From positions 1 through 64,000 of the forward strand of contig NZ_MSJR01000011.1 of the NCBI RefSeq assembly GCF_002078605.1: a DNA stretch of 64,000 nucleotides, written 5' to 3'. A model generated the notes under the pieces. It was given only the letters and a program-made list of their open reading frames with translations. It did no database searches and had not been told where the DNA came from. Positions 36,014 through 43,495 of the stretch are shown piece after piece. The position numbers and the translations under genes were made by a program. Position 1 is the stretch's first letter. Each line of letters begins with the position of its first letter. Origin of the DNA: Salegentibacter sediminis (GTDB lineage: Bacteria; Bacteroidota; Bacteroidia; Flavobacteriales; Flavobacteriaceae).

Positions 36014-36154
36014 AATGTTGACCAACGGGCAAGTATAAGTGTAGTGCGGGATTAGAAGCACTTCACTTTCAGTCTAACTTTTGTTTGTTAATATTCCATT
36101 CGGTTAAATTTAGCACTTTCGCCCGCATTACGCTTATAGAGTGTGGTACCACGT
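36014..36154. repeat. Long imperfect inverted repeat between cassette-like genes
   Basis: The arm TATAAGTGTAGTGCGGG (36034-36050) pairs with CCCGCATTACGCTTATA (36122-36138) at 15 of 17 positions. Weaker pairing continues outward to GTGGTACCAC next to the stop of the peptidase gene. The element fills the whole gap between the two genes, as attC sites do in integron cassettes, but I do not see the GTTRRRY core sites. Confidence 0.55.
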
Positions 36155-37329
36155 TATTCTTGTATTCGATTATATTTCTTCAGCGTTTCAATTAGTAAAT
36201 CGTGAGGTAATGCATACGCTTTATTTTCATTAATTCCTTCCATTGTTTCAGCAGCTACCATTGCATTGATAATTGCTTCTTCAACAGCCTGAACAGTTGC
36301 TTCAAAAACAGGCATTAGCAGGTCATTCGACATTGATTCTACGGTTGTTGCTTCATCCCGATTAAATGCATTCTCATTAGCCGTAGAAAATGCTAAAAAG
36401 ATATCTCCAGAACCATTACTTCCTCGTCCGCCTACAATTCCAACACCTAATGGAATTCTTTGTGCTATTCTTTTTAATTGGTGAGGTAAAAGTGGAACAT
36501 CAGTTGCAACAATAACTATAATTGAACCGTCTCCTTCTTGTCGTCTTGATTTAGGTGGCGCATTAAATACGTAATTTAAGGTGTCTTTTAATTCAATTCC
36601 AACTGGGACACCAGCGATTGATAAGTTTCTTTTGGCTCCAAAATTGGATTGAACAATTGCTCCAAGGGTATACGTTGAATCCTTAATTTTAAAAACTCTG
36701 GAAGAAGTTCCTGTACCTCCTTTAAAGCCTAAGCACATCATTCCAGTTCCACCACCAACATTTCCCTCGGCAATCTTTCCGCTCGATGAATTTTTTATGG
36801 CTTCTAAAACATTTTCTTCTTTGACGTGAAACCCATAAATGTCATTTAAGAAACCATCATAAGTTTCAGCTACAACAGGATAGGTGTACCACCAATCGTC
36901 TCCGTTATACCAATCCGTATCTACATACCACTTTAATATTGCATCTCTAACAACTCCAACACTGTTTGTATTGGTTATCATAATTGGGGTTTCTAAAAAA
37001 CCCGATTCAGTTACCCAAGTTGTACCTGTCATTTCTCCATTTCCATTGAGACTGTACCAATTAGCAAAAACCGGACTAAATTTTTTGGCTTTTCCTCTCG
37101 GAAATATTGCAGTAACTCCAGTTCTTACAGGACCCTTACCTACTATATTTTCTCCATTCCCAGAAATAATAGTGCTATATCCAACCTCGACTCCTTTAAC
37201 ATCTGTAATAGCATTAAATTCTCCAGTTGCCCCCACAAATGGAACACCCAAATCTCTGGCTCTTGGTTTTTGTCCGTATGATTGATAGGTAACGAACAGT
37301 ATTACAAAAAATAGAATTGTTCTTTTCAT
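36154..37329 (-). CDS. P1 (S58, DmpA-type) aminopeptidase
   Basis: A 391-residue protein with a signal peptide (TILFFVILFVTYQSYGQ). It has the features of the self-processing DmpA/P1 family: RARDLGVPFVG at the start, ITDVKGVEVGYSTI, GNVGGGTGMMCLGFKGGTG, and the processing site GRGSNGSGDIFLAFSTAN, where cleavage before a Ser or Thr creates the N-terminal nucleophile of the beta chain. It releases N-terminal amino acids from small peptides or amides in the periplasm. Its stop codon abuts the inverted repeat at 36014-36154. Confidence 0.92.
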   Translation of the reverse strand: MKRTILFFVILFVTYQSYGQKPRARDLGVPFVGATGEFNAITDVKGVEVGYSTIISGNGENIVGKGPVRTGVTAIFPRGKAKKFSPVFANWYSLNGNGEMTGTTWVTESGFLETPIMITNTNSVGVVRDAILKWYVDTDWYNGDDWWYTYPVVAETYDGFLNDIYGFHVKEENVLEAIKNSSSGKIAEGNVGGGTGMMCLGFKGGTGTSSRVFKIKDSTYTLGAIVQSNFGAKRNLSIAGVPVGIELKDTLNYVFNAPPKSRRQEGDGSIIVIVATDVPLLPHQLKRIAQRIPLGVGIVGGRGSNGSGDIFLAFSTANENAFNRDEATTVESMSNDLLMPVFEATVQAVEEAIINAMVAAETMEGINENKAYALPHDLLIETLKKYNRIQE

Positions 37330-37486
37330 TTTATTTGTTTTTAATGTGGTACAACTTGATATATCACTATAAAGATAGTAGAATATATCAGTAGTATCCG
37401 GGATAAGGAAGATTGCAAAAGTGACGAGTAAAAATAGAAAGGGGAAGTGATCTGGCCTAAAATGGGTAGAAATTGCTTAGCAGGTT

Positions 37487-38968
37487 TCAATCTACCAGCT
37501 TAATAAAATTAAATTCTGTACGATCGAAAACTCTGATCTTAAATGATCCCGGTTCCTGGAATTCATAAAATACTTGCGGAGAAATGGCAAATGGAGTGGA
37601 TTTATTGATATAGCCAGGTGCGAATATATCAGGTTTTAGATTTACCAGTCTTTCACTCCATGAGTCCAAATCGCTACTGATATGTGCCTGAAGATGCCCT
37701 TCCTGATTATCAATTACAGCGGACCAATGAATACTGTCCAGAGTTATGGCTCTGTATTTTCCTATATATTTTCTTAGGGTAGCATCATTTGGTTGGTTAG
37801 GCAATTTTGGTAATTCTTTTTGAATATCAAATGGGCCCGGGTGTTCGAGAATCCCTGAATATGCCAGTACTTCATAAAATTCTGCGATTTTTGGTGCGTT
37901 GTAGGTTTGGGTTAGATACACAACAATCGCATTATCATTTTGATAACCTGATGCCGATGTCCCATACCATCCAGCATGTCCAAAAAGATCAGCTTTAATT
38001 GGGGATTGAGGCACAAACCAATGTAAACCTATAGCTTTGCCCTTGTTATCCAATGCCAGGTCGACGGTAGTTTCCTGGAGAATACGAGTTCCGTTTAATT
38101 CGCCTTTATTTAACCAAAGCTGTAAAAATTTAGCATAATCATGAGCTGTTGTGGCTGCCCCTGTTGCTCCACGAAAGAACGGATACATAGAAGGATCAGA
38201 ACCTGGTATCCAATACACCTCTGGAATCCCATTTTTTACTCCATAGGTTTTAGGTATTTTCTTAAACCAGTCGGCTTGTGGATCTTCCAATAAATAGGTG
38301 TCATTCATTTTTAAAGGTTGAAGAATATTTTCTTTTAAAAAGAATTCGGCAGGCATTCCTGAACTTACTTCAATAATTCGGGAAAGCAAAATGGTATTTA
38401 ATGAACTATACTCTTCAAAACCTAGAGGGTAGACTGGTTCACGGGCTGCTAAAATGTCTACCACTTCCTGAATATTATTTAGTTTTCTAAGTTCCTCCCC
38501 ATAATCTTTCCATATCTGAAATTCCCCATAGCCGGAAGTATGTCTTAGCAAATGCTCAATAGTAATTGAATCTTCAGCTATTTTTTTAAAGGCAGGAATG
38601 TATTTAGAGATTTTGTCATTAAGTTGAAGTTTACCTCTTTCTTTTAAAATTAAAATACCAGTTGCAGTTATAGGTTTTGTCATAGAGGCCACTCTGAAAA
38701 TTGAATTAATTTCAAGAGGGACATTAGATTCCAAATCTTTAAAACCAAATGCCTTATGATATAATACTTTTTCATTTTTAATGATCAGTGCTTCAACGCC
38801 TACCGGTGTATGTGAATTTGTCCAGGAGTGTAGAGAATCGCTTATTTGTTGGAAAGAATTATCATAGGTAAAGCCTGGTTGTTTCTCAGGTTTGTGTATA
38901 CATGAAAATGAAAGCAAAATTGATAAACCGGTAATTAAACCAGGTAATTTTAAATTGTTTATCATCAT
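37487..38968 (-). CDS. Serine beta-lactamase-like hydrolase (class C/EstB-like) lipoprotein
   Basis: A 493-residue protein with lipobox LSFSC. The penicillin-binding fold has the nucleophile motif SMTK in IFRVASMTKPITATG, a Tyr motif in EYSSLNTILLSRII (usual Y-x-N appears as YSS), and HAG in LFGHAGWYGTS in the place of the K-T/S-G box. The C-terminal 110 residues form an added beta domain. Such proteins are often esterases or D-amino-acid peptidases rather than antibiotic-degrading enzymes. It is a single leftward gene with a 157-bp gap to the P1 peptidase. Confidence 0.85.
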   Translation of the reverse strand: MMINNLKLPGLITGLSILLSFSCIHKPEKQPGFTYDNSFQQISDSLHSWTNSHTPVGVEALIIKNEKVLYHKAFGFKDLESNVPLEINSIFRVASMTKPITATGILILKERGKLQLNDKISKYIPAFKKIAEDSITIEHLLRHTSGYGEFQIWKDYGEELRKLNNIQEVVDILAAREPVYPLGFEEYSSLNTILLSRIIEVSSGMPAEFFLKENILQPLKMNDTYLLEDPQADWFKKIPKTYGVKNGIPEVYWIPGSDPSMYPFFRGATGAATTAHDYAKFLQLWLNKGELNGTRILQETTVDLALDNKGKAIGLHWFVPQSPIKADLFGHAGWYGTSASGYQNDNAIVVYLTQTYNAPKIAEFYEVLAYSGILEHPGPFDIQKELPKLPNQPNDATLRKYIGKYRAITLDSIHWSAVIDNQEGHLQAHISSDLDSWSERLVNLKPDIFAPGYINKSTPFAISPQVFYEFQEPGSFKIRVFDRTEFNFIKLVD

Positions 38969-39188
38969 TTTTTAAAGCATTAATCTCCTGATCTAATTAC
39001 AGGTACTTAAATATAATAGAAAATCCCTATTGGTATGAAATAAATGTAGATCGAAATTATTAAAAGTGGATTAGGAAAAATTCAAAAAGAGAGTATAAAT
39101 GGAAGTGTTTTTAAAGTCCGAAGTAAACAACCCAAGTTATTATCTACTTCCATAGTAAGAACCAAATCAAGTGATTCTCCTTTAACCA
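38969..39188. other. Intergenic region without recognised content
   Basis: Between the hydrolase start and the first 39-bp repeat I see no gene, hairpin or known motif. The promoter of the hydrolase must lie here. Confidence 0.4.
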
Positions 39189-39227
39189 GGCGGACGGCGG
39201 TGCGAAGCGGGAGAGCCGTCTCGCCGG
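39189..39227 (+). repeat. 39-bp REP-like palindromic element, copy 1
   Basis: Form GGCGGACGGC - 18 nt - GCCGTCTCGCC. The ends pair as a hairpin with one bulged base, and a small GC-GAA-GC stem lies inside the loop. This copy has GGGAGA where copies 4 and 5 have GAGAGA. Confidence 0.9.
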
Positions 39228-39265
39228 GAATTTGAGACGGCAGTTTTGGACTTTAGACAGGGATT

Positions 39266-39312
39266 AATTTTGTGCAAAACTTTGACAAACGTGCACCGCT
39301 TTACCGGCTGTT
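39266..39312 (+). repeat. 47-bp dispersed repeat, copy 2
   Basis: AATTTTGTGCAAAACTTTGA ... GTGCACCGCTTTACC, same orientation as the copy at 34923. It lies 38 bp after a 39-bp REP-like element. Confidence 0.8.
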
Positions 39313-39391
39313 GTTGACAGTACATATTTCACACATTTTATAACGAAAGTGCAAAGAAGCCTCTTCAAAAATTATTTAGCTGAGTTATCTA

Positions 39392-39415
39392 CTATTCAAT
39401 AAAGTAATTGAATAG
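39392..39415. promoter_or_regulatory. ArsR-type operator (perfect inverted repeat)
   Basis: CTATTCAAT - AAAGTA - ATTGAATAG: 9-bp arms with a 6-bp spacer, the form of ArsR/SmtB operators. It overlaps the -33 element, so binding would block RNA polymerase. The half-site CTATTCAA recurs at 39438 in the 5' leader. Confidence 0.8.
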
Positions 39416-39436
39416 ATTGGCTTTTTTGTATATTTG
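39408..39436 (+). promoter_or_regulatory. Promoter of the ArsR-rhodanese operon
   Basis: -33 TTG at 39408-39410, an 18-bp spacer, and -7 TATATTTG at 39429-39436, an exact match to TAnnTTTG. The ATG follows 20 bp after the -7 box. Confidence 0.75.
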
Positions 39437-39454
39437 CCTATTCAAAGAAATAGG
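39437..39454. promoter_or_regulatory. Second inverted repeat in the leader
   Basis: CCTATT - CAAAGA - AATAGG, just after the -7 box and 2 bp before the ATG. It shares the CTATTCAA half-site with the operator upstream, so it may be a second, weaker regulator site. Confidence 0.5.
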
Positions 39455-39456
39455 GT

Positions 39457-40122
39457 ATGGATAAAAGAGTTTTTAAGGATCAGGCTTATAATGAGTTAGC
39501 CAAGATAACTAAGGCATTGGGCAACCCCCGGAGATTGGAGATCGTAGATCTATTAGCACAAGGGCCTTTTTCGGTTGAAAAAATAGCTGAGCAAACCAGT
39601 TTAAGCATTGCTAATGCTTCTCAGCATTTACAGGTTTTAAAAGGTGCGCGTCTTGTGGAAATTGATAAGAAAGGAAATTTTATTTATTACAGGCTTACCA
39701 ATGATGAGGTTTTTAAAACCTGGCGTGCTCTGCGAGATTTGGGATTTAGGTTGAATGCGGAGGCTGAAAAATTAGTTAATAATTTTTATCGCTCAGGACA
39801 GAAACCTACACCTATTCCTATGGAGGATTTATATAATGGAAATTATGATAAGGATACTTTGATCCTGGATGTTCGTCCCGGAGAAGAATATCATCGGGGA
39901 CATATTGCAAATGCTATTTCAATTCCTATAAATGAACTATCTGAACGGCTTGGAGAACTTCCTTCAGACGTAAAAATCATAGCCTATTGTCGTGGCCCTT
40001 TATGTGTTTATGCTGATGAGGCAGTAAACTTATTAAGAAAAAACGGAATTGATGCCAGAAGATTAAAAGAAGGCTTTCCTGATTGGAAATCCCAAGGTTT
40101 TTCTGTTGAAATGAGTAATTAA
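39457..40122 (+). CDS. ArsR-family repressor fused to a rhodanese domain
   Basis: A 221-residue protein. Residues 1-95 are an ArsR winged helix (ITKALGNPRRLEIVDLLAQGPFSVEKIAEQTSLSIANASQHLQVL). Residues 120-218 are a rhodanese domain (LILDVRPGEEYHRGHIANAISIPINEL) with the active-site loop CRGPLC (Cys178, Cys183). Such fusions are thought to sense reactive sulfur or metal/oxyanion stress through the catalytic cysteine; the signal here is inference. It is the first gene of an operon with a methyltransferase (15 nt later) and an MFS transporter (15 nt later), under a clear operator. The promoter layout implies autoregulation. Confidence 0.93.
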   Translation: MDKRVFKDQAYNELAKITKALGNPRRLEIVDLLAQGPFSVEKIAEQTSLSIANASQHLQVLKGARLVEIDKKGNFIYYRLTNDEVFKTWRALRDLGFRLNAEAEKLVNNFYRSGQKPTPIPMEDLYNGNYDKDTLILDVRPGEEYHRGHIANAISIPINELSERLGELPSDVKIIAYCRGPLCVYADEAVNLLRKNGIDARRLKEGFPDWKSQGFSVEMSN

Positions 40123-40137
40123 TACAAACAGCTATTT

Positions 40138-40764
40138 ATGGAACAAATTCAAGCATTCAATTGGGCGGCAGAGGATTATGATCACTGGTTTGATATACAC
40201 GCAAAGTGGTTCTATTCTGAATTAGAAGCCGTTAGAGTCGCTATTCCAAATAGCGGAAAGGCTGTTGAAATCGGGGTAGGTACCGGCAGGTTTGCAGAGT
40301 CTCTTGGAATTAAATATGGTTTAGAACCTTCGGAAAATATGGCTGCTATAGCAATGAGTCGTGGTATTGATGTCCAGATTGGAAGAGGGGGAAATATGCC
40401 TTATCCTGATGCCTCTTTTGACTTTAGTTTAATGGTTACGGTAGATTGTTTTCTGCAAAATATAGAACAGGTTTTTAGAGAAGCCTGGCGAATCACCAAA
40501 CCAGGAGGGACGATAATCATCGGAATGATCGATAAGTCAAGTCCGTTAGGTAAAAAATATCAGAAGCATAAAAATAATAACCCGTATTACAAGTCGGCTC
40601 ATTTCCATGAGGTTCCAGAAATAACCAAACTACTGGAAAAAGCAGGTTTTAGTGAATTCAAATACTGGCAAACACTTTTAAACCTTGAGGAGGAAAAATT
40701 TGAAGAGCCTCAGAAGGGATATGGCAATGGAGGTTTTGTGGTAATAAGAGCTCACAAAAAATAA
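40138..40764 (+). CDS. Class I SAM-dependent methyltransferase
   Basis: A 208-residue protein with motif I VEIGVGTGRFAESLG, motif II/III LEPSENMAAIAMSRG, MPYPDASFDFSLMV, and motif IV KPGGTIIIGMI. It has only one cysteine in the catalytic region, so it is not an ArsM-type arsenite methyltransferase. The operon partners (thiol-sensing repressor, MFS pump) suggest methylation of a toxic thiol, sulfide-type or metalloid compound before export; this is inference. Confidence 0.88.
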   Translation: MEQIQAFNWAAEDYDHWFDIHAKWFYSELEAVRVAIPNSGKAVEIGVGTGRFAESLGIKYGLEPSENMAAIAMSRGIDVQIGRGGNMPYPDASFDFSLMVTVDCFLQNIEQVFREAWRITKPGGTIIIGMIDKSSPLGKKYQKHKNNNPYYKSAHFHEVPEITKLLEKAGFSEFKYWQTLLNLEEEKFEEPQKGYGNGGFVVIRAHKK

Positions 40765-40779
40765 ATACACAGAGAAAAT

Positions 40780-42036
40780 ATGAAAACAGATACTATAGAA
40801 CACGGCTTAAGAGAAAATTGGAAGCAGTTTACTCTTTTGGTAATTGTTAATGCCTTTGTTGGGGGTATGGTGGGCCTAGAACGCAGTATTCTTCCTGAAA
40901 TTGCAGAAAAAGAATTTGGCATAGCTGCCACCAGTGCCATACTTTCATTTATTGTGGTTTTCGGTATTGTTAAGGCTATAGCTAATTACTATGCGGGGGC
41001 TTTAGCCAACAGATTCGGACGTAAAAAGCTTCTTGTTTTAGGTTGGATTTTTGCCATTCCTATTCCTTTTATTCTAATGTTTGCAGAAAACTGGAATTGG
41101 ATTGTAGCTGCCAATGTATTATTAGGGATAAATCAAGGTTTGGCCTGGTCGAGTACTGTTGTGATGAAAATTGACCTGGTAGGGGAACGGCAGCGTGGCT
41201 TTGCCATGGGCCTTAATGAATTTGCGGGGTATCTGGCTGTTGGGGTAGTTGCCTATTTAACCGGTTGGATAGCAGATGTCTATGGACTAAGACCTTATCC
41301 TTTTTACCTGGGAATTGGTTTAATGATCATGGGACTTTTAGCCAGTATATTCCTTATTAAGGACACCCATGGCCATGCCAAAAAAGAGGGAGCTACCAGT
41401 GAGGTTTCATTACTGAAGAACATTTTTTGGGATACCACGTGGAAAGATAAAAACCTGGGGTCTGTTACGCAGGCAGGGCTTATCAATAACCTTAATGATG
41501 GTATGGCCTGGGGGCTATTCCCGATCTTGCTGGCCACCAGAGGCTTTAGCCTGGAGCAAATAGGAATTGTGGTAGCTGTTTATCCGGCGGTTTGGGGTAT
41601 AGGACAATTATTTACGGGAAGGATGGCCGATAAATTTTGTAAAAAAGACATGCTATTTGTTGGGATGCTATTACAAGCCCTTGTCTTAATTGGATTAGTA
41701 TGGGCTAATAGCATGTGGCTGTTTGTTGGTTTAATGAGCCTCCTTGGCTGGGGAACAGCTATGGTATACCCGACCTTTCTGGCTACCATAGCTGAAAATA
41801 CTCACCCCAGGGACAGGGCAAAAAGTATTGGGATTTTTCGGTTATGGCGGGATTTAGGATATGCAGTAGGAGCTATTCTCACAGGGGTTATTTCTGACCT
41901 TATAAATATAGAGATGGCCGTCTTACTAGTAGGGTTGTTAACCTTCTTCTCTGCCGGAGTGATCTATGTTAGGATGAGATGTGGCGAAGGCAGCTCAGTA
42001 CGATTATTCTCATTAGTATCCAGGGGGACCTGTTAA
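40780..42036 (+). CDS. Major facilitator superfamily transporter
   Basis: A 418-residue, 12-helix MFS protein. The first loop motif is GALANRFGRKKLLVLGW, the middle has TGRMADKFCKKDML, and the last helices are rich in Gly/Ala. It has no substrate-specific signature; efflux is likely because of the operon. It is the third gene after the ArsR-rhodanese repressor, 15 nt from the methyltransferase gene. The last 15 residues (CGEGSSVRLFSLVSRGTC) look unlike a normal MFS tail, which may mean a late frameshift. Confidence 0.88.
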   Translation: MKTDTIEHGLRENWKQFTLLVIVNAFVGGMVGLERSILPEIAEKEFGIAATSAILSFIVVFGIVKAIANYYAGALANRFGRKKLLVLGWIFAIPIPFILMFAENWNWIVAANVLLGINQGLAWSSTVVMKIDLVGERQRGFAMGLNEFAGYLAVGVVAYLTGWIADVYGLRPYPFYLGIGLMIMGLLASIFLIKDTHGHAKKEGATSEVSLLKNIFWDTTWKDKNLGSVTQAGLINNLNDGMAWGLFPILLATRGFSLEQIGIVVAVYPAVWGIGQLFTGRMADKFCKKDMLFVGMLLQALVLIGLVWANSMWLFVGLMSLLGWGTAMVYPTFLATIAENTHPRDRAKSIGIFRLWRDLGYAVGAILTGVISDLINIEMAVLLVGLLTFFSAGVIYVRMRCGEGSSVRLFSLVSRGTC

Positions 42037-42353
42037 ATGAATGGTTAATATGTGTTTTTGACTACTATGGATAGTTTGAAATCTTTTATATCAGTGATTT
42101 TTTACAAATAATAACTTTAAATTTGATTAATATCTTTTTCAACACGTTTATAAAATTGTAGGATTGCTTTTCTTGAATACCAAATTGAGTATTATCTATT
42201 ATTTATTCCCAGGCATCTATACCCAAGTATGAAATACATTCTAGAAAGCTAGCCTGGCTGGTTGGGATACACAGGAGAACCTTTTTTTTTGAAAGATTTT
42301 ACCATTTGCAGTGGGTGGTGAAATTAAAAAATGGGTAAGATTTTAGATAAATC
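42037..42353. other. Convergent intergenic region, nothing recognised
   Basis: 317 AT-rich bases between the MFS gene and the convergent receiver-domain gene. No clear terminator hairpin, repeat or small ORF was found. Confidence 0.4.
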
Positions 42354-42749
42354 TCAGGCACTTAAGCTTGTCTCCCAGGAATTGGTGTATATATGTTTTA
42401 ATTTAGGTACTGAAAGAGGTTTGCAGATGTAATCTCTTACCAATTTATGGTTTTCTGCCTTATTTATATCGAACCTGGCTATTGAGGAGGAAAGAATATT
42501 GGTTTTAAATTCATTCTGATTACCAAGATAATCCAGGAATTGCCACGCATTCATTTCAGGCATATTGATGTCTAAAAATATGATGTATTCCCCGGTCTTA
42601 TAAAAAGGAATCGTATTGAGATATTCGAGGGCTTTCTCCGGATTCAAGAAGGTAGTGATAGTATTCACCTTATCTCCACAGGCTATTTGAATAATCTTTT
42701 TGTTGATTAGATTCGTTACCGGATCATCATCGATTAAAATGAAATTCAT
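42354..42749 (-). CDS. Single-domain response regulator (CheY-like receiver)
   Basis: A 131-residue receiver domain with the acidic pocket in FILIDDDPVTNLINKK, phospho-acceptor Asp in YIIFLDINMPEMNAWQFL (about 62) and Ser in NILSSSIARFD, then YICKPLSVPKL with the conserved Lys. It has no output domain, so it probably passes a signal by protein contact or phosphotransfer. The IDDDxxxNLINKKII start is common in stand-alone Bacteroidota receivers. No kinase is adjacent. Confidence 0.9.
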   Translation of the reverse strand: MNFILIDDDPVTNLINKKIIQIACGDKVNTITTFLNPEKALEYLNTIPFYKTGEYIIFLDINMPEMNAWQFLDYLGNQNEFKTNILSSSIARFDINKAENHKLVRDYICKPLSVPKLKHIYTNSWETSLSA

Positions 42750-43041
42750 AGCAATTTTTTTACTGAAGAAATAGTCTTCTTATCAAAATGTATAAAAGAC
42801 TGATCTTCACATTTATACTCAAACCAGGCCATAAAGATATAAAAAACAAACAAATCTTAAATAAAAGTTAATAAAAATGATAAAACTTTACAGGAAAACG
42901 TCAATATGAGGTTTGTAACGGGACTTCAAACACAAGTATTAAGTTGTTATTTAGGGTGTTAACCTGGATTTGAAATTTATCAAAGAGAATTATTAATGTT
43001 CTTGTAGCCTAAATAAAATCTTAAAATAAACTTAAAATTAT
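42750..43041. other. Divergent intergenic region
   Basis: About 290 AT-rich bases holding the upstream regions of the receiver gene (-) and the small membrane-protein gene (+). Apart from the -7 box at 43042 nothing specific is seen. Confidence 0.4.
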
Positions 43042-43049
43042 TATCTTTG
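43042..43049 (+). promoter_or_regulatory. -7 box TATCTTTG of the small membrane-protein gene
   Basis: An exact match to TAnnTTTG, 34 bp before the ATG at 43084. No -33 TTTG at the ideal distance. Confidence 0.5.
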
Positions 43050-43083
43050 TAATTCTAAAGTTCAACAATATATTTTTCTGATT

Positions 43084-43218
43084 ATGGGGAATTGGAAGAA
43101 TTTCTGGAGTCTGACCGGGCCTAAAGCTAAAAACGCGCCGAGAATTATTTTCATATTGTTCTTATCATTTTACCTGTTGGGGGTTCTACTTGTGGCCTAC
43201 TGGATATTCAATAGCTAA
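43084..43218 (+). CDS. Small membrane protein (44 aa), unknown
   Basis: ATG to TAA, 44 residues: MGNWKNFWSLTGPKAKNAPR, then one hydrophobic span of about 20 residues (IIFILFLSFYLLGVLLVAYW) and IFNS. A Trp-rich amphipathic start, a basic turn and a single span suggest a real small membrane protein. The -7 box upstream supports expression. No family recognised. Confidence 0.6.
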   Translation: MGNWKNFWSLTGPKAKNAPRIIFILFLSFYLLGVLLVAYWIFNS

Positions 43219-43287
43219 ACAGGTTTTCGAGAATAAAGTTAGATTGTATTGAACCCTGAAATCCAGTTTTTTTATTGGTAAAGTTAA

Positions 43288-43326
43288 GGCGGACGGCGGT
43301 GCGAAGCGAGGAAGCCGTCTCGCCGG
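43288..43326 (+). repeat. 39-bp REP-like palindromic element, copy 2
   Basis: Same length, orientation and ends as copy 1. The internal part reads GCGAAGCGAGGAA, with two differences from the majority. Confidence 0.9.
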
Positions 43327-43495
43327 TTCTTTCAGCCTCACTAGTCTTTAGTTTTTAGACGCTGGGATTTTAGGAAAGGGTAATGTCTTATTTACTTCCT
43401 GGAGATTCTAGCCCTTCAAGCCTGTGGGAAATATTGCTGTCGAGGGTATGATTTAGGTGAACGTCAATAGAAAATCTCTTGAATTTAGTTAGAGA

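Noticed and set aside
36014-36154. Inverted repeat considered as a true integron attC site
   Set aside because: No convincing GTTRRRY / RYYYAAC core sites and no integrase in the window; kept only as attC-like.
37487-38968. Serine hydrolase considered as an antibiotic-resistance beta-lactamase
   Set aside because: Has an HAG motif instead of KTG and a long C-terminal extra domain, typical of esterase/peptidase-type members.
40138-40764. Methyltransferase considered as ArsM (arsenite methyltransferase)
   Set aside because: The conserved cysteines of ArsM are absent; only one Cys is present.
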